Source of the DNA: CADEDH01 sp039201605
Lineage (GTDB): Bacteria > Actinomycetota > Acidimicrobiia > Acidimicrobiales > SZUA-35
Direction: 5' to 3'
Length of the DNA stretch: 64,000 nt
Assembly (NCBI GenBank): GCA_039201605.1
Contig: JBCCRO010000007.1
Location: 113,034-177,033 of the forward strand
Positions 57,806 to 64,000 of the stretch are shown here, one piece after another. The notes beneath the pieces were generated by a model. It ran no database searches, was not told the DNA's origin, and was given only the letters and a program-made list of their open reading frames with translations. A program made the translations under genes and the position numbers. Position 1 is the stretch's first letter. Every line of letters begins with the position of its first letter.

Positions 57806-58573
57806 CTACAGGTCGTCGATGAGCTTGAACACCTCGGCGTGGGCCACGCCGGCGGCCGCACCCGCTTCGGCCGCCTTGGCCACGACCCGGGCCCGGAACC
57901 GGCTGAGGTCGGGGTCGTCGCCCGAGGCCATCGTCGACTCGAACTGACTCTCGTGGGCCAGGAGGGCCTCGATCTTGGCGTCGAGGTGGGCCGACACGTC
58001 CTCGACGTGATCGGGCTCGTCGGCCTCCCACAGCAACAGCCGGTCGGGGCGGTGATGGGGCACGCCCTGATCGGGGAAGAACTTGGGATCGCGGGCGGCC
58101 ACCACCCCGTCGGTGGCGAGCAGACCGGCGTGGCGGTGGTCGGGGTGAAGGCGGTACCGCTTCCACGGGTCGTGGCCCAACACCACCGTCGGGCGGGTCC
58201 GGCGGATGGCCTCGGCCACCTGGGCCCGCTGGACGAGGGTCGACTCCAGCTCGCCGTCGGTCCATCCGAGGAAGATGACCTCGCCGGTGGCGCCCAGGCG
58301 GCGGGCCGCCTCCCGTTGCTCGGCCTGGCGGCTGGCGATCAGCGCGGCCTCGTCGGCGTCGGGGTCCCACGTGCCCTTGGAGCCGTCGGTGCACACCACG
58401 AGGTGAACCTCACACCCGTCGGCCGCCCACTTGGCCAGGGTGGCCCCGCAACCGAAGTCGACATCGTCGGGGTGGGCGCCGATCGCCAGGGCCCGAGGCG
58501 GGGTGGCGAGGTTGGTGGTGGCCACGGTCATGGTGATCGTGGCCGGGGTGAGGGGGTTCTGTGCTGCCGTCAT
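57806..58573 (-). CDS. PIG-L/LmbE family deacetylase
   Basis: This 255-residue zinc deacetylase has the AHPDD motif (GAHPDDVDFGCG) and the second zinc-site HPDHRHAG. The family includes MshB and Mca of mycothiol metabolism and N-acetylglucosamine-phosphatidylinositol deacetylases; I cannot assign it further. ATG at 58573 overlaps the cofC stop (ATGA); an ATG at 58531 would shorten it. Confidence 0.88.
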   Translation of the reverse strand: MTAAQNPLTPATITMTVATTNLATPPRALAIGAHPDDVDFGCGATLAKWAADGCEVHLVVCTDGSKGTWDPDADEAALIASRQAEQREAARRLGATGEVIFLGWTDGELESTLVQRAQVAEAIRRTRPTVVLGHDPWKRYRLHPDHRHAGLLATDGVVAARDPKFFPDQGVPHHRPDRLLLWEADEPDHVEDVSAHLDAKIEALLAHESQFESTMASGDDPDLSRFRARVVAKAAEAGAAAGVAHAEVFKLIDDL

Positions 58574-59187
58574 CGCAGGGTCAGCTTGCCATCGTCGTCG
58601 GCGGTGAACACCGCCAGATCGTCGGCCACGTCCACGTCCCACCCCAGCGCCTCATCGTCGATCAGGCGGACGGGCAGGCCCAGTCGCTCGGCCTCCGCCG
58701 CGTGGCGCTCGGCCGAACCCTCGCCGTAGGCGAAGCGGAACCCGACACCGGTTGGCACGGCGAGCACGTTGGTGCCCTCGCCCCGACGGTCGCGCACGAT
58801 CGTCACCCCGTCGTGATCGGCCACCCAGGCCAGGTTGCGGGCCAGGGGGAGGTCGCCGTGGGCCACGATCACGGTCGCCACCCCGATGCCGGCCAATGCC
58901 TCGACGGCGGCGCTCACCGATTCGGTGAGCCCGGTCTGCGATCGCCAATAGACGTGGGCACCGAGGTCCATGGCCCAGCGGGCGATGTCGTGGTCGTGGC
59001 ACACCACCCAGGTCGGAAGCGGACGGGCGGCGGTCACCACCGAGGTGGCCATCTCCCGGGCCAACGACCGCCGATCGGCGGCCGGCAGCGAGTCGGCCAG
59101 GCGGGTCTTGGCCAGTTCGAACGACTTGACCGGTACCACGACGGCCACCGACCCGGGGGTGGCGGAGGTGTTGGCGTCGTCGGTCAC
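58570..59187 (-). CDS. cofC: F420 biosynthesis guanylyltransferase (CofC/FbiD)
   Basis: This 205-residue nucleotidyltransferase activates 2-phospho-L-lactate or phosphoenolpyruvate with GTP in coenzyme F420 synthesis. It has VVVPVKSFELAKTRLADSLP at the N-terminus, VIVAHGDLPLA, and GEGTNVLAVPTGVGFRFAYGEGSAERH, all CofC features. GTG at 59187 has TACGCT ending 6 bases upstream. It is co-transcribed with the PIG-L gene and divergent from gpsA. It implies F420-dependent enzymes, of which several are in this window. Confidence 0.92.
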   Translation of the reverse strand: MTDDANTSATPGSVAVVVPVKSFELAKTRLADSLPAADRRSLAREMATSVVTAARPLPTWVVCHDHDIARWAMDLGAHVYWRSQTGLTESVSAAVEALAGIGVATVIVAHGDLPLARNLAWVADHDGVTIVRDRRGEGTNVLAVPTGVGFRFAYGEGSAERHAAEAERLGLPVRLIDDEALGWDVDVADDLAVFTADDDGKLTLR

Positions 59188-59245
59188 GGGGACAGCGTAG
59201 GGGGCGGGGCTCTCGGCGCTCGAAGGCGGCCGCTATCGTGCGGCC

Positions 59246-60238
59246 ATGGCTGATCTGCGGGTACTCGTCGTCGGCGGTGGTTCGTGGGGCACCACGGTCG
59301 CCCACCTGGCCGCCCAGAACGGACCGACCACGATCTGGGCGCGCGACCCGGGGACGGTCGAGGCGATCAACGAGCGCCACCGCAACGAGCGGTACCTGGC
59401 CGACTACGAACTCCATCCCGGCCTGGTGGCCACCGGCGATCTGATGCAGGCCGTCGCCGACACCGACGTGCTGGTGATGGGTGTCCCCACCGGGGCCTTC
59501 CGTCAGACCTGCGAGGAGATCGCCGACCACCTGCGGCCGTGGGTCCCGGTGGTCAGCCTGGCCAAGGGCTTCGAACCCGAGACCCGCCTGCGGATGACCC
59601 AGATCGCCGAGGAGATCCTGCCCGGCCGACCGGTCGGGGTGCTCACCGGGCCCAACCTGGCCAAGGAGATCCTGGCCGGCCAACCGGCGGGGGCGGTGGT
59701 GGCCCTGACCGAGGAGCACATCGCCCGTCGCCTGCAGACCGTGTTCAGCACACCGACCTTCCGGGTCTTCATCCACCACGATGTGGTCGGCTGTGAGCTG
59801 GGCGGCGCCCTGAAGAACGTCTACGCCATCGCCGCCGGGGCGGTCGAGGGGCGCGAGCTGGGCGACAACGCCCGCTCCGCCGTCATCACCCGGGGTCTGG
59901 CCGAGCTGATCGAGCTCGGCTCGGCCATGGGCGGCGAGGCGCTGACCCTGGCCGGCCTGGCCGGCATGGGCGACCTGCTCGCCACCTGCATCAGCCATCA
60001 GAGCCGCAACTCCCGGGTCGGGCGGGAGCTGGGCGCCGGGCGCACCATCGACGACATTCTGGCCGGCATGGACCAGGTGGCCGAGGGGGTCAAGGCGGCC
60101 AAGGTGGTGCAGGAGTTGGCCCGGGCCCACGACGTGTTCATGCCGATCGCCAACCACGTCCACGCCATCTGTTGGGAGGGCATGACCCCCGACTTCGCCG
60201 AGGAGTCGTTGCTGCGAGGGCGGCTCGGTCACGAATGA
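59246..60238 (+). CDS. gpsA: Glycerol-3-phosphate dehydrogenase [NAD(P)+]
   Basis: This 330-residue enzyme reduces dihydroxyacetone phosphate to sn-glycerol 3-phosphate for phospholipids. It has the dinucleotide motif VVGGGSWGTTVAHL, the GPNLAKEI segment, catalytic lysine in LGGALKNVYAIAAG and NARSAVITRG. TATCGT ends 6 bases before the ATG. The next gene overlaps it by 4 bases. Confidence 0.96.
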   Translation: MADLRVLVVGGGSWGTTVAHLAAQNGPTTIWARDPGTVEAINERHRNERYLADYELHPGLVATGDLMQAVADTDVLVMGVPTGAFRQTCEEIADHLRPWVPVVSLAKGFEPETRLRMTQIAEEILPGRPVGVLTGPNLAKEILAGQPAGAVVALTEEHIARRLQTVFSTPTFRVFIHHDVVGCELGGALKNVYAIAAGAVEGRELGDNARSAVITRGLAELIELGSAMGGEALTLAGLAGMGDLLATCISHQSRNSRVGRELGAGRTIDDILAGMDQVAEGVKAAKVVQELARAHDVFMPIANHVHAICWEGMTPDFAEESLLRGRLGHE

Positions 60239-62046
60239 GCGGCTCCCCCGCACCCGCCGCATCGTCCTCGTCCGCCGAGCCGGGCGTCCCGGCTCTCGGC
60301 CTCACCCTCGGGCCCCGACACCGGGAGCGGTCCGACGCCGCGACGTGGACCCTGGTCGGGCCTCTCGACGCCACCGCCCCGGCCCGGGTCGACGGCGGGG
60401 GGCTGATCAATCCCCACGGTGCCGACTGGTCGATCGACTGGTGGATCGGGGCCGACGACCGCTGGTACTTCCCCGGGCGGGAGGCCACGGTCCGCCAGCA
60501 GCGCCAGGGAGCGGGGCCGGTGCTCACCACCAGCGTCCGCATCCCCTCCGGCGACGCCCACCAGCGGGTGTACGGCGCCATGGCCGGCGGTCGTGAGGTG
60601 ATCGTGGTCGAGATCGAGAACGACTCGCCGGTCCCGGTTGCCCTCGCCCTCGCCCTTCGGCCCTATTCCCTCGGCCCCGAGAGCAGGGGTGGCGTCAGCA
60701 CCACGGCCGCCACGCCCGCCCGGACCGAAGGTACCGCCGGCGGCGACGACGTCGATCCCCGATGGCCACGGACGCTGCGGCTGGCCGGCCCCACGCTTCT
60801 GCTCGACGACGAGCCGGTGCTGCGGTTGCCCCGGGGACCCAACCAGGCGGCGGTGAGGGTGGAGGACGACCTGGCCGACGCCGTCGCCGACGGGGTGGAT
60901 CTCGACTGGCCCGGTGGCGTGGCCACCAGGGCCACCAACGCCGTTCTGCTGTACCCGCTGCCGCACCGCACATCCCTCCGCTTCGTGATCCCGTCCGCCA
61001 CCGGTGGCTCCGAGCCCCGCCTGGCCGCCACGCCGGTGGCCGACCCGGCGACCGTCCCCGACGCCGACAACGTGGCCCGGGGGTGGAACACCGTGGTCGA
61101 CGGCACGACCCGTTTCGAGTTCCCCGACAACGGCCTGACCCAGCTGGTGTCGGCCGCCCGGGCCCGGCTGCTCCTGACCACCGGCGACGACCTGCTCGCC
61201 GCCGTCCGCCGCCTCGACCCCGAGGTGGGCCCCATCCTCGCCGCCCTGGCCGCCGGTGGGCACCGCCGGGAGCTGGCGGCGGTCCCAGCGGCCCTGGCCG
61301 AGGACTTTCCCACCCGGCTCCCGGGCTCGCCCCTGGCCGCCGCCGAGGTGGTGGCCGCCGTGGGACCGGTCCTCGGCGTGGTCGGCCGTCGACCCGACGA
61401 CGCCCTCCTGGAGGTGGTGGCCCAGCTCACCCACCTCGTCGACAGGGCGGGGCAGGCCGACGCCACCCGCCTGGCCCAGGCCGGCTTGGCCGTCGTCGCC
61501 CGGGCCGCAGGCGACACCAAGGCCGCCGATCATCTCGACAAGCTGGTGGCCAAGGCCGGCGCCCGGGCCGAGGGCGACGAGGCGACCACCGCCGAGGACG
61601 GGGCGGAGGCCTACGATCGGGTGGCTGCGCTGGCCGTCGGGGCCAACGACGCCGGTTCATGGGGGCGGGACTCGTCGGTGGACGCAGCCCGGTTCGTGTT
61701 GGCCGCTCGGCGACTGCTGGTCGACGACCGGGGGGACGACGTGCTGCTGCTGCCGACGTTCCCCACCGCCTGGCGGGGCGGCAATGCCGAACTCCACGTC
61801 GCCCCCACCCGCCACGGCGTCGTCTCCTATGGGATCCGCTGGCACGGCGCCCGCCCGGCGTTGCTGTGGCAGATCGACGCCGCCACGGTGTCGTCGGGCG
61901 AGACGGACCGGCCGGGCCCGGTCGTCCTGCGCTGTCCGGGTCTCGATCCCGATTGGCAGAGCACCGAGGCCCGAGGTGAGACCCTGCTGGCCGGCTCGGC
62001 CGAGGGGCTGGCGGCGCCGCCCGCACCGGGCGAGGGCTTCCGGTAG
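60235..62046 (+). CDS. Glycoside-hydrolase-like protein with shortened core, unknown function
   Basis: This 603-residue protein has an N-terminal beta-sandwich-like region (INPHGADWSIDWWIGADDRWYFPG, VIVVEIENDSPVPVALALALRPYSL), a helical middle (about 310-490) and a C-terminal strand-rich part (DVLLLPTFPTAWRGGNAELHVAPTRHGVVSYGIRWHG) as seen in six-hairpin glycosidase families. The middle is short and I see no clear catalytic acid pair. It overlaps gpsA (ATGA). A catalytically dead or novel relative is possible. Confidence 0.65.
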   Translation: MSGSPAPAASSSSAEPGVPALGLTLGPRHRERSDAATWTLVGPLDATAPARVDGGGLINPHGADWSIDWWIGADDRWYFPGREATVRQQRQGAGPVLTTSVRIPSGDAHQRVYGAMAGGREVIVVEIENDSPVPVALALALRPYSLGPESRGGVSTTAATPARTEGTAGGDDVDPRWPRTLRLAGPTLLLDDEPVLRLPRGPNQAAVRVEDDLADAVADGVDLDWPGGVATRATNAVLLYPLPHRTSLRFVIPSATGGSEPRLAATPVADPATVPDADNVARGWNTVVDGTTRFEFPDNGLTQLVSAARARLLLTTGDDLLAAVRRLDPEVGPILAALAAGGHRRELAAVPAALAEDFPTRLPGSPLAAAEVVAAVGPVLGVVGRRPDDALLEVVAQLTHLVDRAGQADATRLAQAGLAVVARAAGDTKAADHLDKLVAKAGARAEGDEATTAEDGAEAYDRVAALAVGANDAGSWGRDSSVDAARFVLAARRLLVDDRGDDVLLLPTFPTAWRGGNAELHVAPTRHGVVSYGIRWHGARPALLWQIDAATVSSGETDRPGPVVLRCPGLDPDWQSTEARGETLLAGSAEGLAAPPAPGEGFR

Positions 62047-62055
62047 CGTCGAACC

Positions 62056-62754
62056 ATGGCCCCGGCCACCGTCCCCAAGCTCCGCAAGGCCCTCAAGGCC
62101 AAGGCTCCCGGGCTCAGCAACGAGCAGGCCCTGTGGGATGCCGGCCACGACGTCGTCGTCGGCGTCGACGAGGTGGGTCGCGGCGCCTGGGCCGGACCGC
62201 TGTCGATCGGTGCCGTCGTCGTGCCCCGGGATCGGCGGATCTACAAACTGCGCGACTCCAAGCAGCTGACCGAGGCCGAGCGGGAGGCCCTCTTCGATCG
62301 GGTCGCCGAGTGGTGTCAGGCCTGGTCCGTCGGCCACGTCAGTCACGACGAGTGCGACGAGCTGGGGATGTCGGCGGCCCAGAAGCTGGCGGCCCGCCGC
62401 GCCATCGCCGGCCTCGGCGTCACCCCCGACGCCGTGCTCCTCGACGGCAAGTGGGACTTCGTCGGCCATCCGGTGACCCGCAAACTGGTGAAGGGCGACG
62501 CCACCTGCCTGTCGATCGCCGCCGCCTCGATCCTGGCCAAGGTCACGAGGGACCGGCTCATGCGGGCCGACGCCGAGACCTATCCCGGCTTCGATTTCGC
62601 CCTCAACAAGGGGTATCCGTGCCCCCGCCACAAGCTGGCGTTGCAGGCCTACGGACCGACGGCCATCCACCGTCGCAGCTGGGTGTTCATGGAGTCGATC
62701 CCGTGGACCGGGGTCCGTCGGCGCCCTCCGGCGGGGCAGATCCAGCTCTTCTGA
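62056..62754 (+). CDS. rnhB: Ribonuclease HII
   Basis: This 232-residue enzyme removes ribonucleotides and RNA primers from DNA hybrids. The family opening GVDEVGRGAWAGPL gives metal ligands Asp38 and Glu39; LLDGKWDF supplies the third acid and ILAKVTRDRLM the fourth. A 29-residue N-terminal helical extension precedes the domain. TAGCGT ends 6 bases before the ATG. It follows the glycoside-hydrolase-like gene by 9 bases. Confidence 0.96.
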   Translation: MAPATVPKLRKALKAKAPGLSNEQALWDAGHDVVVGVDEVGRGAWAGPLSIGAVVVPRDRRIYKLRDSKQLTEAEREALFDRVAEWCQAWSVGHVSHDECDELGMSAAQKLAARRAIAGLGVTPDAVLLDGKWDFVGHPVTRKLVKGDATCLSIAAASILAKVTRDRLMRADAETYPGFDFALNKGYPCPRHKLALQAYGPTAIHRRSWVFMESIPWTGVRRRPPAGQIQLF

Positions 62755-62879
62755 GCCGTCGTCCGCCCGTCTCACCAGGACCGACTTCTGTTACGACTGA
62801 CTTTCTTTCGTCATGCGTTCTCAACACTCGGTTGGGTGACTATGCTCATCGCCGGCGGGGCGGATAGGTGGATCAACCC

Positions 62880-64000
62880 ATGCGATCGACGGCGGACAAG
62901 GCGAACAGCGGGAAGGACCTGGGCCCCCTCCAGGCCAGTGCCCCCGAGATAACCCTGGCTGACCTCTTCAGCGCGGTGACGGCCGATGTCGGCGACGACC
63001 CGTCGGCTCCGGCCTCGGGCGGCGGCGACGGTGAGGGCCAAGGGCGAGCCTCCGATGACGGCGGTGACCCCGACAGCCCGTCGGGCGACGACGAACCGGA
63101 CAAACGCCGGGCCCGGGTGGCGAAGCCCGGCGGCCCCGCTCCCGCCGTCTCGACCGCCGCCTGGGCCAGGGCCAATCCCGATCGTCCCCGCAGCCCTCGC
63201 GGCGAACGCACCACCGGGTTCGGTGGCTCGGCCCTGCCCGGACGTCGCCGACGCCCGGCGGCGGCGACCCTGACCCTGCCCGGCCTGGCCGCTTCGGCGG
63301 AGGCGCAGACCACCGCCGACACCGCGGCGAGGGGTGCGACCACGGCGGGCGGCGCGACGGCGGCCGACGCTGGGGCCAAGCCCTCGAGCGGAGCCGGGAA
63401 GAGGCCCGCGAACAGGGCCGGCAGGTCGGCGGGTGCCGCCTCGTCGAGCCCCGCCGCCCGACGGAGGGCCGTCGCCTCGGCCCGCCCGCCGTCGGTGTTG
63501 GGCGAGGGCGACCCGTTCGGGCCGGAGTGGACCTCGCCGAGGACCCTGCTCAACCCCGATCGTCTCACCCGGGGTGGTGCTCTGGCCGCACTCGGTCTGG
63601 CGGCGGCCGTGACCGGTGTGGTCGCCTTCGGCCCCACCCGGACCCAGGTGGAGACCGCAGCGTCGGACTCGGCCGTGGCCACTGCGGCGGCCGGTGCCGC
63701 CGCACCTGAAGCCGACGCCACCGGCGATGACCTGTTGCGGGGAGGTGCCGACAGCTCCACCCCCGACGCCCTCACCCGGCAGTCCGGGGCCGCCGGCGCC
63801 GGCGAGTCCACCACGTCGTCGAGCGAGGCCATGCCGGAATCCTCCGCAGGGTCCGAGGCGTCGACCACCTCGAGCGAGGGGCCGACGTCGACGGCGGCCC
63901 CCGCCACCGCCGCCCCGGCGTCGACCGCCGCTCCGAGCACCGCGGCCCCGGCGACGACCGAGGCCACCACCGACACCACGGAGGCCTCGACCACCTCGTC
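62880..64000 (+). CDS. Partial low-complexity membrane protein (cut by window end)
   Basis: An open frame from ATG 62880 continues past the window end (373 complete codons visible). It encodes a polar, Asp/Gly/Pro/Arg/Ala-rich cytoplasmic part (1-235), one membrane helix (about 240-260; ALAALGLAAAVTGVVAF) and a Thr/Ser/Ala-rich extracytoplasmic stalk. The functional domain must lie beyond 64000. A TATGCT box at 62841-62846 precedes a 30-base leader with GGCGGGGCGGA. No family recognised. Confidence 0.7.
   Translation, partial: MRSTADKANSGKDLGPLQASAPEITLADLFSAVTADVGDDPSAPASGGGDGEGQGRASDDGGDPDSPSGDDEPDKRRARVAKPGGPAPAVSTAAWARANPDRPRSPRGERTTGFGGSALPGRRRRPAAATLTLPGLAASAEAQTTADTAARGATTAGGATAADAGAKPSSGAGKRPANRAGRSAGAASSSPAARRRAVASARPPSVLGEGDPFGPEWTSPRTLLNPDRLTRGGALAALGLAAAVTGVVAFGPTRTQVETAASDSAVATAAAGAAAPEADATGDDLLRGGADSSTPDALTRQSGAAGAGESTTSSSEAMPESSAGSEASTTSSEGPTSTAAPATAAPASTAAPSTAAPATTEATTDTTEASTTS

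Overview
This is a G+C-rich stretch of bacterial chromosome, very probably from an actinobacterium and most likely of the Acidimicrobiia type. That is an inference from gene content, not from a marker gene. The signs are many GTG starts, ATGA/GTGA gene overlaps, a coenzyme F420 biosynthesis gene (cofC) alongside several luciferase-like flavin/F420 oxidoreductases, a BON-OmpA protein of the mycobacterial ArfA type, and a transmembrane Ser/Thr kinase beside an FHA protein. About twenty genes have a TAnnnT box ending 5-8 bases before the start codon, as expected for leaderless transcripts. I see no phage, IS element, CRISPR array or rRNA.

Layout. 1-260: tRNA-Glu(CTC) and a strong terminator. 268-7127: a LysR regulator and a complete catechol branch of the beta-ketoadipate pathway (catA-catB-catC-catD-catI-catJ-thiolase), taking catechol to succinyl-CoA and acetyl-CoA. 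7258-11955: a five-gene branched-chain-type ABC importer, probably for an aromatic or acidic substrate. 11996-16081: a GMC oxidoreductase, a GAF regulator and a luciferase-like oxidoreductase; a 62-bp decayed copy of the 3' end of that oxidoreductase gene lies at the far side of the GMC gene. 16341-19873: a two-subunit ABC exporter-fold transporter resembling IrtAB/YbtPQ. 19912-24147: LysR, DUF2461, a flavodoxin-like/TetR divergent pair with two operator-like repeats, and a pirin. 24305-27734: a transmembrane kinase with altered catalytic motifs, an FHA-winged-helix protein, a structured leader and the BON-OmpA protein.

27981-33631: a double-HTH protein, then a MOSC/FMN-reductase/pirin group divergent from a MarR gene, with three TTGAnnnnTCAA sites between, which looks like a quinone or electrophile stress module; then an F420-type oxidoreductase and a small lipoprotein. 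33655-43828: two fluoride channel subunits, lipase, Pro-rich membrane proteins, TSUP exporter, CaiB CoA-transferase, methionine aminopeptidase, YqgE, adenosine deaminase and HAD phosphatase. 43855-47672: nucleoside salvage (deoA, cdd, upp) coupled to purK. 47811-57757: a D-aminoacylase relative with changed metal ligands, a PhyH dioxygenase with a 33-bp coding repeat, patatin, VOC, NUDIX, DUF429, a PNPOx-fold protein and a beta-lactamase-fold lipoprotein. 57806-64000: a PIG-L deacetylase with cofC, gpsA with a glycoside-hydrolase-like protein, rnhB, and the start of a low-complexity membrane protein cut by the window end.

How it fits together: aromatic breakdown at the left end yields reactive quinones and central metabolites. 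The flavodoxin, FMN reductase and pirin modules and the F420 enzymes are a plausible redox-protective background. Most of the right half is ordinary housekeeping.
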